Below are positions 7,454-15,940 of a stretch of 64,000 nt of DNA, in pieces; the stretch's first letter is position 1, and each line of letters begins with the position of its first letter. The notes beneath the pieces are model-generated. The model was given only the letters and a program-made list of their open reading frames with translations, was not told the DNA's origin and did not search any database. Source of the DNA: JASLDZ01 sp965199975 (GTDB taxonomy: Bacteria > Pseudomonadota > Alphaproteobacteria > Caulobacterales > Caulobacteraceae); NCBI GenBank assembly GCA_965199975.1, contig OZ241340.1, positions 2,108,001-2,172,000 of the forward strand. The letters run 5' to 3'. The translations under genes and the position numbers were made by a program.

Positions 7454-10087
7454 TTAGTCCGTCAGCCTTGCGTCTTGCTCGCGGGACATTTCGGCGAGGG
7501 CGCGCCTCACCTCCTGCGCGGTGGCGTGCGGATCGTGCGTACCCTGAATCGTCAGGTGCACGGTCATGTTGCTCGTGCGCACTCCGCCCTCACGGCTTGG
7601 GGCCGCCAGGGCGGCGACATCGACCGCAGGCATGGGCCTGGGCGCCGCAGCCGCGGCCGTCGCTCCGAGCATGGCCGCCGAAGCCGCGGTGGTGAGCACC
7701 CGGCCCGCTCTTGCCGGCCGGAAGATCTCCGGCCCTTTCTCCCCCACGAGATAGAGCGAGCCGCCCCGTACCGGGCCGCCGGCCGCGCGGGCTCCAGCGA
7801 GGCGGGGCAAAGCGCGAGCGCCGCTCATCGCCCGGAGAGGCACGCGAGGCGGAGCCGTGGCGGGCGCCGTGGCCGAGAGCGGCCCGCCCTCCTGCGCCCC
7901 GATGGTGAAGCCGGCGACTTTGCCGATCCACCCCGCGACCTTCCCCATGGCGTCCACGAGCCGCAGGATGATCCGCGCCACGTTGCCGACCGCCGTGCCC
8001 GCTGCGTCGCCCCACCGCGCCCACGTGGCCGCAGCGACCGGAGAGAAAATCTTGGAGGCCAATCCGCCCATCTCGCGCATGGCACCGACCACCGGCCGGA
8101 GCACGGGAGCCATGGGGCCGAGCGCCTTCATGAAGGCTTGGCCAAACGGGCCGAAGAAGGCGCCGATCTTCCGCAGCTTCATGAAGGCGAACACGGCGAC
8201 ACCCACCGCCAGGGCGACGGCCCCGATGGCAAGGCCGATGGGGGAGAGGGCGAGGTCCAGCGCGCCGGCCGCCACCGCCCCGAGCGAGAACGACGGAACC
8301 ATGCTCGTGAGCACGGCCGCGCCCACCGCTCGAATGCCCCCAACGGCGCCGAGGAGCTGCGCCGAGGCGATGGTGGTCCGCAGAGCCGTGAAGGCGCGGG
8401 TGGCCACTCCGATCATGCCGCCGCCGAGCGAGAGGATCTGCGTCTTCGTGGCGAGAAGCTGGAGGTTCAGGAAGCCGGTCGCCCATGCGAGCCCAACGCT
8501 GGCGAGCCGCAGCCCCGCGAACGCGCCCACCGTGCCGAGCACCGCCCCGGAGATCCGCGGATGGCGGTCAATGAAGTTCCCCAGCTTGTCCATAAGCCCG
8601 GCCATGCCGCCGGCCGCCGCCGCCTCGGCGCCAAGGAGGTTCGTTCCAAGCTGGATCGCCAGCCCCTGCGTCGCCGCCCCTAGCTTCTGGAGGCGCGCGG
8701 TCGCGGTGGTCGACACCCGCCCCCAATCACGATCCAGCACGCCGGCCGAGTTGCTGATCTCGCCCCGCGTCCGGTTGAACTCTTCGCGATAGGTCAAAAG
8801 CGACGTGAGAGCGTTGCGGGCTTGGTCGCGGCCGATACCCGTCCCGAGGAGGAAGGGATTTTGCGCCACCCCTTTGATCTTCGAGAGGCGGTCAATAACC
8901 ATATCGGAGTAGGAGCCGCCTGAGCGCTGCGCCTCGGCCCATATGCCGGGAAGGTCGACGCCGATCTTCTTCATGCTCTTCACCATTGAGGGCGAAGAAA
9001 GCTTCTGGAGGAGCTGATTGAGGTTGGTCGCCGCCGAGCCCGCATCGTTCGTGCCGAAGCGAACTTGCTCCATGGCCGCCGCCAGCGTCGCCACGCCCTT
9101 CACGCCCGTGATCCCGAGGCGCTGCGCGGCCGCGGTGAGCTGAGGGAAAGAGCGGGCCATGTCCGCGGCCTGGATCTTCCCGTGCTTTTGAGCTTCGACC
9201 ATCACGTCGAAGGCCCGCTCCACCTCCCGAGCCTGGACGCCGAGGTTGTGCATGACGGCGATCCCGGCGCGGGCGGAGTCGTCCGCCTCTAGGCCGGTGG
9301 TCGCCGTGAACTTGAAGGTCGCCGGCATGGCCGCCAGCGCGGCTCGCATTCCGAGGCCGGCGGCTATGTAGGCGTGGGCGCCGTCGACCGCGTGAGAGCC
9401 TCCCACGCCGAACCTCTCGCCTATCTGGAGGATCTGGCGTCCAGCCTTGTCCAGGTCCGGGCCATAGACCTTGGCCGTGTTCCCCATGCGGGTGAGCGCA
9501 AGTTGGAACTGCGCCGCCGGCTCCATGACCTTCTTCGCCGCGTAAAGGCCGAAGAGACCGCCGAAGAGCGCGCCCGACCGGCTCGCCTGCTTTCCTTCGA
9601 GCGCGACCATGTCGGCCTTCGCCTCGGCGGAAGCGAGCCGCATGCGGCCGGAGGCGGCACCTACCGCCTCACCCATCCGAAGGAAAGAAAGCCGGGAGCG
9701 GGAGGCGGCGGCGCCAACGCCATCTAGGCGGTCCCGGTAGAGGCGCGCGTCGGCGAGGTCGCGGGCGCCTAGCGGGGCGGCCTTGAAGGCGGTGGCCAGC
9801 GGCGAGACGCCGCCCTCGATCGGCTCGGAGGCGGCGCGGCTTGGCATGGCCGGAGCGGCGAAGAGGCGGCGAGCTTCCTTCTCTTCGGCCACCGCCGCTC
9901 CACGCCAGGAGGCGAGCCCGCGCGGCGCGCCGATGCGCTCCACCGCCCGGGTCGCGGCGCGGCTCTCGGCCGCCACCACCTTCCCCATGCGGGCGAACTT
10001 GCCCTCTGCCGCCCGGATCGACGAGTCGACCGAAGAGGAAAGCTTCGCCCCGATGTTGACGAAGACATTGAGCCCTTTACCGGCCAT
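7454..10087 (-). CDS. Phage tail tape measure protein (TP901-type core)
   Basis: Protein of 877 aa. The N-terminus (VNIGAKLSSSVDSSIRAAE) starts a helical coiled region. The middle third carries the TP901-type tape measure core: VMEPAAQFQLALTRMGNTA, then AHAYIAAGLGM, GIAVMHNLG and ATLAAAMEQVRFGTNDAGS. Several long hydrophobic segments follow (about residues 505-650), as in tape measure proteins that enter the host membrane during DNA ejection. It ends with a Gly/Ala/Pro-rich part (YLVGEKGPEIFRPARAG) typical of tape measure C-termini. In siphophages this protein sets tail length. No tube, terminator, chaperone or baseplate gene accompanies it here. It is intact and starts 12 bp after the 121-aa gene. 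Confidence 0.88.
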   Translation of the reverse strand: MAGKGLNVFVNIGAKLSSSVDSSIRAAEGKFARMGKVVAAESRAATRAVERIGAPRGLASWRGAAVAEEKEARRLFAAPAMPSRAASEPIEGGVSPLATAFKAAPLGARDLADARLYRDRLDGVGAAASRSRLSFLRMGEAVGAASGRMRLASAEAKADMVALEGKQASRSGALFGGLFGLYAAKKVMEPAAQFQLALTRMGNTAKVYGPDLDKAGRQILQIGERFGVGGSHAVDGAHAYIAAGLGMRAALAAMPATFKFTATTGLEADDSARAGIAVMHNLGVQAREVERAFDVMVEAQKHGKIQAADMARSFPQLTAAAQRLGITGVKGVATLAAAMEQVRFGTNDAGSAATNLNQLLQKLSSPSMVKSMKKIGVDLPGIWAEAQRSGGSYSDMVIDRLSKIKGVAQNPFLLGTGIGRDQARNALTSLLTYREEFNRTRGEISNSAGVLDRDWGRVSTTATARLQKLGAATQGLAIQLGTNLLGAEAAAAGGMAGLMDKLGNFIDRHPRISGAVLGTVGAFAGLRLASVGLAWATGFLNLQLLATKTQILSLGGGMIGVATRAFTALRTTIASAQLLGAVGGIRAVGAAVLTSMVPSFSLGAVAAGALDLALSPIGLAIGAVALAVGVAVFAFMKLRKIGAFFGPFGQAFMKALGPMAPVLRPVVGAMREMGGLASKIFSPVAAATWARWGDAAGTAVGNVARIILRLVDAMGKVAGWIGKVAGFTIGAQEGGPLSATAPATAPPRVPLRAMSGARALPRLAGARAAGGPVRGGSLYLVGEKGPEIFRPARAGRVLTTAASAAMLGATAAAAAPRPMPAVDVAALAAPSREGGVRTSNMTVHLTIQGTHDPHATAQEVRRALAEMSREQDARLTD

Positions 10088-10099
10088 GAGCTTTGTTCC

Positions 10100-10465
10100 T
10101 TAGGAGCCGCAGGGCTCCACGGCCTTCGCCGTGGCGATGATCTCTTCGGCCATGTCGAAGGCCAGAAGCTCGGGGTCGGTGGTGGCCGCAGCGGGTGGCG
10201 CCGGCGCGGTGTGGGCCGAGGGGGGTGCGGGTGCGGGGGCGGGTGCGAGGCCGGCGGCGGCCATGATCTCGGCGGCGAGATCACCGGCTAGCGGTGCTCC
10301 GGCGGCGGCTAGCGGGCCAGTGGCGGCGTGTGCGGGAGCGCCGGCCTCCAAGCTGTCCAGGTAGCGGGTTAAAGGCCCCTTCCCGCCCGCGGCGAGATAG
10401 CGCTGGTAACCCGCATAGCCGTGCGGGCCGTAGGCGGACATGGCGGTGGCTGTAGAAGCGGCCAT
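10100..10465 (-). CDS. Ala/Pro-rich small protein upstream of the tape measure gene
   Basis: Protein of 121 aa. The N-terminal part (AYGPHGYAGYQRYLAAGGKG) is Gly/Tyr-rich, the middle is Ala/Pro-rich and low in complexity, and the C-terminus is acidic (DPELLAFDMAEEIIATAKA). It ends 12 bp before the tape measure start on the same strand, so the two are probably co-translated. Its position is that of a tail assembly chaperone in siphophages, but there is no sequence likeness and no slippery frameshift site was seen. Function unknown. Confidence 0.5.
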   Translation of the reverse strand: MAASTATAMSAYGPHGYAGYQRYLAAGGKGPLTRYLDSLEAGAPAHAATGPLAAAGAPLAGDLAAEIMAAAGLAPAPAPAPPSAHTAPAPPAAATTDPELLAFDMAEEIIATAKAVEPCGS

Positions 10466-10511
10466 GGCTTAGCGGCTCCAGGCGGTGGTGGAAGCGTAGA
10501 TCTCGCGTGTC

Positions 10512-11087
10512 TCAGGCATGGGCTTGGCTTTCCTTCTCAGCCTTCTTTTTGTCGTAGTAGGTGCGGCTGTGGACGGCGCGCCGCTGGCGCCGATGCTCGG
10601 CACGCCTGCGGTAATCTTCATCGTCGAAGTTGCGCTTGCGCGAGAGGCGCGCTCGCACCTCGGCTTCGATCAACTGCTCGGAAGCTTCCATGAAGCGGGC
10701 TTCCACTTCCAGGTCGGCGGCCGAGGCGATCTTCACGCCGCAAACGCGCGCCAGTAGTTCACATAGAAGCGGATTGACGTCGCCCCACTCAGCCGCGAGG
10801 GACTCAAGCCCCTGCCGAATATTAGGTGGAAGCTGCGAGAGCGTGGGGACCGGGAGGAAGGCCCACCCGAGCGCGCCGAGAGCCGCCTCTACGGTCTCCA
10901 GGCCGGGGCGATTATTCGTCCGCCACGCCTTAAATGTTGACTTCAACACCCCCGAACGAAACTCAAGTTCATCGTATGTAAAGCGCTGCCGGCACATCTC
11001 CGCAAAGATGACCTTCACGGCCGCGTGGCAACGCTTCGGAACCGTGATCCGGGAAGGCCTTGGCGGAGGTGTGGGCGTGCGCGCCAT
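10512..11087 (-). CDS. HTH-domain regulator of the island
   Basis: Protein of 191 aa. Residues about 15-75 (PKRCHAAVKVIFAEMCRQR, DELEFRSGVLKSTFKAWRT, LETVEAALGALGW) have the layout of a Cro/C1-type helix-turn-helix found in alphaproteobacterial prophages. The rest is helical, and the C-terminus is strongly charged (RRRAEHRRQRRAVHSRTYYDKKKAEKE is typical of its tail), which suggests nucleic-acid contact. Upstream are short palindromes that could be its operators. It leads a minus-strand group with the 121-aa gene and the tape measure gene, so it may control them. Confidence 0.6.
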   Translation of the reverse strand: MARTPTPPPRPSRITVPKRCHAAVKVIFAEMCRQRFTYDELEFRSGVLKSTFKAWRTNNRPGLETVEAALGALGWAFLPVPTLSQLPPNIRQGLESLAAEWGDVNPLLCELLARVCGVKIASAADLEVEARFMEASEQLIEAEVRARLSRKRNFDDEDYRRRAEHRRQRRAVHSRTYYDKKKAEKESQAHA

Positions 11088-11131
11088 GAACGTAGCATCG
11101 TGGCGTTGACTTAGCCCGTAGAGCCGTGTTC

Positions 11132-11148
11132 AGTAGCTGTCAGCTACT
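11132..11148. promoter_or_regulatory. Palindromic operator candidate upstream of the HTH gene
   Basis: AGTAGCT-GTC-AGCTACT is a perfect 7-bp inverted repeat, 45 bp upstream of the HTH gene start (11087). Size and place suit an autoregulatory repressor site. Confidence 0.45.
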
Positions 11149-11182
11149 CGATGTGCCTGCACCTGACTTCGCTGGTTTCCGA

Positions 11183-11195
11183 TTAGCTCCGCTAA
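11183..11195. promoter_or_regulatory. Second small palindrome upstream of the HTH gene
   Basis: TTAGC-TCC-GCTAA is a perfect 5-bp inverted repeat about 35 bp beyond the first palindrome. It shares the AGCT-like core and could be a second operator. Weak on its own. Confidence 0.3.
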
Positions 11196-11552
11196 ATGCC
11201 TTACACGTTCTGGCATCTCTTAGCTCCAGGGCGGAGGCTTAATAAAAAAGTCAGCTTTTCTATATCGCATCTAGCGAACCTCTGCGCTTCGCGCGACACC
11301 CGCCCCCCCGTGCCCCCTCCGGGAGGACCCGTCATGGTTGTGTTAGGGTGCTCCAGGTTGCATTCCGGTCGCGCTGCGTCGTCGAGCCACCCGAAGCCGC
11401 CCTTCGCAGCACGCGAGCGCAGCTAGCTTCGACAGGCCTGAAGAGTTTCCTCCCGCAGCGGGCGCGTCCAACGGCGAGCGATCACGGCGCTACAAGGCTA
11501 GGCTCCGGCTCCAGGCGGGGTACCACCGGCGAAGCCTACGCACAGACGCAGA

Positions 11553-11588
11553 AGGGCCGCTCCCTCACCGGAGCGGCCCTTTCTCGTT
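11553..11588 (+). terminator. Rho-independent terminator
   Basis: AGGGCCGCTCC - CTCACC - GGAGCGGCCCT is a perfect 11-bp GC-rich stem with a 6-nt loop, followed on the plus strand by TTCTCGTT. No gene is seen upstream on that strand. It may insulate the gene at 11660 or end a small untranslated transcript. Confidence 0.7.
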
Positions 11589-11659
11589 CAGGCTTGGGCG
11601 AGCCGGGTTGGCGCCGCGGCGCACACGCCTAAGCTCCCTGCCCGCGAGGAGGCGCGATC

Positions 11660-12079
11660 ATGCTTTGGCTTGGAATGATCGGAGCGCTTGCGCTTCAGGC
11701 CTCGGCGCTACCACCAGGCCGGACGCCAACCGACGTCGAGCTGAAAGCGGGCTACTGCATCAAGGTCTTGCAGAGTGAGCAAAGCGGCACGGAGGCGGCG
11801 CTCAAAACGCCGAGCAGCGATGCTCGGATCACGGCCGCACTTCAGGCCGGCTATGCGGACACAGCCGAAAGGCTTGCACGTCTGCGCGCCTACCTCGTGC
11901 CCCGCGCGCTCACCCTAGAGGCTGTCGCGCTCACGGCAGCTCTCCAGCGCGGAGAGGCGGACGCCGCCGCGTTCACGAAGGGGGTAGAAGTTATGACGTC
12001 GCCGGGAGGAGCCGGCATTGAGCCCGAGCTTCTTCGGCGTGTTCAATCGTGCGTGAAAATCGATTGGCTTCCATTCTAA
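11660..12079 (+). CDS. Exported hypothetical protein of the island
   Basis: Protein of 139 aa with an N-terminal signal-like segment (MLWLGMIGALALQASALPPG) and a helical soluble part containing two Cys (GYCIKVL and VQSCVKI) that could form a disulphide. The ATG has GAGGAGGCG in front of it. It is convergent with the replicative ATPase gene. Function unknown; a periplasmic cargo protein is possible. Confidence 0.55.
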   Translation: MLWLGMIGALALQASALPPGRTPTDVELKAGYCIKVLQSEQSGTEAALKTPSSDARITAALQAGYADTAERLARLRAYLVPRALTLEAVALTAALQRGEADAAAFTKGVEVMTSPGGAGIEPELLRRVQSCVKIDWLPF

Positions 12080-12109
12080 GCCTATCCCCCTTACCAATCA
12101 CGGAAGAAG

Positions 12110-12210
12110 CGGACAAACCGGAAATGTCCGGACATGTCCGCGCGGTCCGCTCCCGGACAGACAGGACACCACCCTATAGGGGTGTCTGTCTGTCCGGTGA
12201 GACCTGTCCG
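12110..12210. repeat. Cluster of TGTCCG/CGGACA repeats with a long hairpin; origin or terminator candidate
   Basis: Seven copies of TGTCCG or its complement lie in about 100 bp (12110, 12125, 12129, 12135, 12154, 12191, 12205). They include the perfect palindrome ATGTCCGGACAT (12124-12135) and a near-perfect hairpin: CCGGACAGACAGGACACC (12153-12170) pairs with GGTGTCTGTCTGTCCGG (12181-12197) with one bulged base. The cluster lies between two convergent genes, directly after the replicative ATPase. It could be an iteron-type origin or a two-way terminator. Confidence 0.55.
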
Positions 12211-12213
12211 GCC

Positions 12214-14181
12214 TTAGGCCTTTCGGGCGACCACCATCTTCACCGCGTCGAAGTCGAAGCGACCCTGTTCGACGGCGCGGTCGAGGGCGCGGGTGAAGGC
12301 CTTAGCGGCCGTGGCGCGCTCCGTCGTCTCGCCTTCAATGAAGGCCTCACGAAGCCGGTGGTGAGGCGTGCGGCCGTCCTCCTGGGAAGCGTCGAAGGCA
12401 GCCGCGAACTTCCTGTCGCCCCCCGAGAAGGGGACCACCGGCGCCGCGGGCGCGTCGACCGGCTGCACGTAGCAGGTGGTCCACGGCTCGCCGTCCTCAT
12501 CTTCGCCGAGGATCATGGCGGGTAGCTGATAGGCGAAGGTCGCGCCCGTCTCGCCTTCGCGCAGCTTCGTGAGCGTCGCCTTCCGATCCGCTCCGGCTTT
12601 CGACTTAAGGCCTTCGCAGCCGGGGACTCCTAGCTCGACCACCGTGTCCGCGGCCGCGGGGAGAGCATTGGAGCCGCGCGGGCCGCGGTCGGCGATTTTG
12701 CCGGGGTGGTGGACCACTAGCACTTGCATGTCGCAGCTCGCCGGCCGGAGCGTCTTGAGGGCCTCGCCGACGTCCTCGGCCGCGTTCTCCTCTCCGCCAC
12801 CCATCGCCGCATGCCACGTGTCCAGGATCGCCAGAGACAGCGTCTCGCCCGCCGCGGCCATCTCGGCCTTCGCCTGCGCGAGCGTGGCCACCATGCGCTC
12901 CGGCTCGCCCGTTCTGGAGAGGTTCGGGGCCTCGCGCACGATCATGATCTTGGCCCGCCCGAGCGCCGCCTCGCCCGCCTCGGCTCGCTTGCGGTTCTCG
13001 GCTTCGATCTCCGGCTGGAGCGCCTTCTCGGCGGCATAGAAGCGCTTCCCGACGCCTGCGCCGCCCTCTGCCGCGAAGAAGGCCACGCCGCCCTGGCGCA
13101 CCTTCCGGCCGAAGAACGGAAGGCCGTAGGCGACACACAGCGCGAGATGGACGGCGAGGAAGCTCTTGCCCGCGCCGCTCTCGCCGAAAAGAAGGCCGAG
13201 GCCCTCGGCGGTAAAGAGGCCCTGCACGAGCCACCGCGGCGCCTGCATTTCGATGGCCGAGTCGAACCACGTAGACTTCAGCGGCCGCGCCACGCCGCGC
13301 GTCACCACCGCCTGCGCCCCGCCGATCATGTCGACGGAGAGGCCGTGCAGCCGGTAGGCGGTGGCCGCCGCGAGCCGCGCGTCCACAAGCTCGATCTCGC
13401 CGCCGGTCTCCAAAACGAGGCGATTCGCGACCACGCCCGGCGGTTGGTCGCAGAGGGAGAGATCCGCTTCGAGCATCTCGCCGGCCTTCTTCGTGGCCCA
13501 CTCCATCATGTTTTCGCGATCTCTTCGCGCCTCATCCCGATCCGCGGCCACGTCCGCGGCGTGCTCGCGCTGATGACGAGCCGCATTTCGCTCTTCCATC
13601 CGCTTTTCGGCTCCAGCCGCTTTCTCCACTTCCCAGAGCGCGCCTTCGCCCTCGATGAGACCCGCCTTCCGGAACGCCACAAAGGCGACCAGCGCGGCCG
13701 AGTCCTCTCCAATCTCGAAGTGCTGGGGCAGGGTGCGAGCCAACCGGGCCGCCTCTTCAATGACGGTGGCTTGCGGCGGCCCGGAGCCCTCCTGCGCCCA
13801 CTCCATCGCTGCGACGTCCGCGTGAGCCTGCGCCGCGTCTATGGGATCAACCGGGTCGAAGGGCGTCCGTGGGTCTTCCCGGTACTCCAGATGCCTGACC
13901 GCCTCGGCTTCGAGATCGGCCGTTTGGGCGCGCACGCGCTCCAGCCCTGGCCAGCCGACTTCCCGCATCGTCTCTAGGGCGACGGAGACCACTTCGGCGA
14001 CACCGTGGGGGCCGACTTGCGCGACCATGCACACAGCCTGGAGCGCGGCCTCTAGCGCATCCTCCTCGCCCTCCCACTCGGCGCCGGGACGCCCGAGGTG
14101 ATCGAGCACCGCAGCGCGGCCGCGCTCCGCGAGCGCCGCCATCCGGGCGGGCCGCCCGGCCGCGCTGGTCTTAAGAGCCAT
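12214..14181 (-). CDS. RepA-like replicative ATPase/helicase (AAA, RecA fold)
   Basis: Protein of 655 aa from ATG 14181 (MALKTSAAGRPARM). An upstream start at 14301 would add an Arg/Gly-rich stretch of unlikely character. The N-terminal half is helical and charged. The C-terminal half is a RecA-fold ATPase of the RepA/AAA_25 type: Walker A GESGAGKS in GLGLLFGESGAGKSFLAVH, then Walker B LAILDTWHAAMGGG, and VLVVHHPGK with GSNALPAAAD as sensor region. Such proteins unwind DNA at plasmid and phage origins. No primase domain is recognised. It follows the AlpA-like gene on the same strand, as in many phage-inducible islands. TGTCCG repeats lie just beyond its stop. Confidence 0.8.
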   Translation of the reverse strand: MALKTSAAGRPARMAALAERGRAAVLDHLGRPGAEWEGEEDALEAALQAVCMVAQVGPHGVAEVVSVALETMREVGWPGLERVRAQTADLEAEAVRHLEYREDPRTPFDPVDPIDAAQAHADVAAMEWAQEGSGPPQATVIEEAARLARTLPQHFEIGEDSAALVAFVAFRKAGLIEGEGALWEVEKAAGAEKRMEERNAARHQREHAADVAADRDEARRDRENMMEWATKKAGEMLEADLSLCDQPPGVVANRLVLETGGEIELVDARLAAATAYRLHGLSVDMIGGAQAVVTRGVARPLKSTWFDSAIEMQAPRWLVQGLFTAEGLGLLFGESGAGKSFLAVHLALCVAYGLPFFGRKVRQGGVAFFAAEGGAGVGKRFYAAEKALQPEIEAENRKRAEAGEAALGRAKIMIVREAPNLSRTGEPERMVATLAQAKAEMAAAGETLSLAILDTWHAAMGGGEENAAEDVGEALKTLRPASCDMQVLVVHHPGKIADRGPRGSNALPAAADTVVELGVPGCEGLKSKAGADRKATLTKLREGETGATFAYQLPAMILGEDEDGEPWTTCYVQPVDAPAAPVVPFSGGDRKFAAAFDASQEDGRTPHHRLREAFIEGETTERATAAKAFTRALDRAVEQGRFDFDAVKMVVARKA

Positions 14182-14380
14182 CGAAGGCGGCTCTTTAAGA
14201 GCGGCCTCGCTGATATGTTCTTCCACGTCGACGTGACCTTCTGCATGGCGGCGACCACCGCCTCTTTGATCCAACGGCCCTTGGCGGGGCCGGCCTTCCA
14301 AGTCTCACAAGTCCGAAGTCCAAGAGGCGGCCGCGCCGGCAAGCGCAGGCCGCCTCTGTCTTTTCAGTTGGGCCTCACGT

Positions 14381-14599
14381 TCACTGCACAGCACTCCCCT
14401 CAAGGGCTTCTCGGACCCATTCGGCTAAAACCGATTCGCCCCACGCCAGTCGTCGGCCGGCTAGGCGAATTGGCGCGGGGAAAGCTCCCTCGGCGACCAT
14501 GCGGCCGATTGTGCGGGGGCTAAGCGACGTGATGCGGGCCACCTCCGCGGGCGGCAGAAGCCGGGGGATCGACGTCTCGGCAGACTGTACGGCGGTCAA
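14381..14599 (-). CDS. AlpA-family helix-turn-helix regulator (excisionase-like)
   Basis: Protein of 72 aa. PRLLPPAEVARITSLSPRT is followed by IGRMVAEGAFPAPIRLAGRRLAW, the standard AlpA/MerR-like helix-turn-helix plus wing. It ends SVLAEWVREALEG. An ATG at 14647 exists, but the TTG at 14599 is preceded at 7-nt spacing by GAGGAG, the best ribosome-binding site in the area, and it starts just before the domain, so I prefer TTG. AlpA proteins activate integrase genes or act as excisionases in satellites. It is divergent from the integrase, 212 bp away. Confidence 0.8.
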   Translation of the reverse strand: MTAVQSAETSIPRLLPPAEVARITSLSPRTIGRMVAEGAFPAPIRLAGRRLAWGESVLAEWVREALEGSAVQ

Positions 14600-14811
14600 T
14601 GTGGGCTCCTCTGCGCGGCATGCGCGGCAGGGAGACGAAGACCACAACCGACTTAGCGGCCGAGGCCAGTTCTGATAGCTGTGACCACGAAGCCCCTTGT
14701 TTCTAAGGGAGTTTACGTGGCGGCGAGCACGCGCTATCCGCCGCAGTTGCCTTGCCCTGCGAACGCACGGCTCTTAGCCGCTACGATTCGCCTCGAAGGA
14801 GGGCGCGCACC

Positions 14812-15861
14812 GTGGCCGCCGTGAACCTCAGGTTCGTCAAAGCCTACAAGGATCGTCACGGCCGGCTGCGCCACTACTTTCGGCAACGCGGCCGCGCGAG
14901 CGTCACATTGCCCGGCCTACCCGGCTCGGCCGAGTTCATGGCCGCCTACCAAGCCGCATTAAAAGAGGCCCCTGCCCTCCTGCCCGGCGCGAGCCGCGTT
15001 GCGGCCTGGAGCTTCGACGCACTCGCTGTCGCCTACTACTCCAGCGCGGGTTTTGTGACGCTCGCCCCCTCCACGCAGGCCACCTATCGCGGCGTCATAG
15101 ACCGCTTCCGGTCCATGGACGTCGGTGGTGAGAGCGTCGGGAACTGCGCGGTGAATGAGCTTCGCCGCGAGCACGTCCGAAAGCTGATGGACAGGAAGGC
15201 CGAACAACCCGCGGCTGCGAACGCTCTCCTCAAGATGCTCCGCATCCTCATGGCCTTCGCTGTGGAGAGAGGCTGGCGCCGCGATGATCCCACCACCGGC
15301 GTCCGGAACGTCCGGAGCAAGGCTGGAGGCTTCCACACCTGGACGGAAGGGGAGATCGAAGCCTTCGAAGCCGCCCACCCCTCTGGCTCGCGCGCCCGGC
15401 TCGCGCTCGCCCTCCTCCTCTACACGGCGCAGCGCCGGGGCGACGTGGTGAGGCTCGGGCGCCAGCACGTGCGCGACGGCAAGCTCTCCCTTCGCCAGGA
15501 GAAAACAGGAACGGCCCTCACCATCCCGGTCCACCCGCGGCTCCAGGCGGAGATTGACCGCCTTCCGGCCGGACAGCTCACCTTCCTCCAAACTGCCTAC
15601 GGCAAGCCGATGACCCCGGCCGGGTTCACGAACTGGTTCCGGGATTGCGCGGTGGCCGCTGGCCTCCCGAGCGGCTGTAGCCCTCACGGCCTCCGCAAAG
15701 CCGCCTCGCGCCGGCTCGCCGAAGCCGGGTGCAGCGCGAGCGTCCTCGCCAGCGTCACGGGCCATCGCACGCTCAAAGAGGTGGCTCGCTACACCGCCGC
15801 CGCGGACCAAGAAGGCCTAGCGAGCCTCGGGATTGCGGCCCTTTCGCGGGCCGAAGCGTGA
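14812..15861 (+). CDS. Tyrosine recombinase (site-specific integrase)
   Basis: Protein of 349 aa from GTG 14812, which has AAGGAGGG eight nt upstream; an earlier in-frame start lacks one. The N-terminal arm-binding part (NLRFVKAYKDRHGRLRHYFR) matches phage-type integrases. A SAM-like core-binding domain (about 60-160) follows, then the catalytic domain with Arg208 (TAQRRGD), His292 and Arg295 (SPHGLRKA), His318 (VTGHRTL) and Tyr327 (ARYTA). All expected catalytic residues are present, so it should be active. It ends 79 bp from the tRNA-Ser 3' end that forms the attachment site. Confidence 0.93.
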   Translation: MAAVNLRFVKAYKDRHGRLRHYFRQRGRASVTLPGLPGSAEFMAAYQAALKEAPALLPGASRVAAWSFDALAVAYYSSAGFVTLAPSTQATYRGVIDRFRSMDVGGESVGNCAVNELRREHVRKLMDRKAEQPAAANALLKMLRILMAFAVERGWRRDDPTTGVRNVRSKAGGFHTWTEGEIEAFEAAHPSGSRARLALALLLYTAQRRGDVVRLGRQHVRDGKLSLRQEKTGTALTIPVHPRLQAEIDRLPAGQLTFLQTAYGKPMTPAGFTNWFRDCAVAAGLPSGCSPHGLRKAASRRLAEAGCSASVLASVTGHRTLKEVARYTAAADQEGLASLGIAALSRAEA

Positions 15862-15940
15862 ACGCCACTGTCTAACCTTCGCGAGGGTAGACACCCTTGG
15901 CGGCTCAAGGCCTTACCGAACAAGGATCCACCGAAAGAGG

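Larger units (their letters stand above)
11088..11659. other. Non-coding regulatory region of the island
   Basis: I see no credible gene in these 570 bp. The part next to the HTH gene holds two short palindromes and an AT-rich stretch (AATAAAAAAGTCAGCTTTTCTATAT around 11239-11263) that may carry a minus-strand promoter. The other end holds a plus-strand terminator. Confidence 0.5.

Noticed and set aside
7415..8683. A 422-aa plus-strand frame opposite the tape measure gene
   Set aside because: Composition and lack of start signal mark it as a shadow.
10087..11087. A programmed -1 frameshift pair of tail chaperones upstream of the tape measure gene
   Set aside because: The 121-aa protein does not resemble GpG, there is no slippery heptamer or downstream frame with family likeness.
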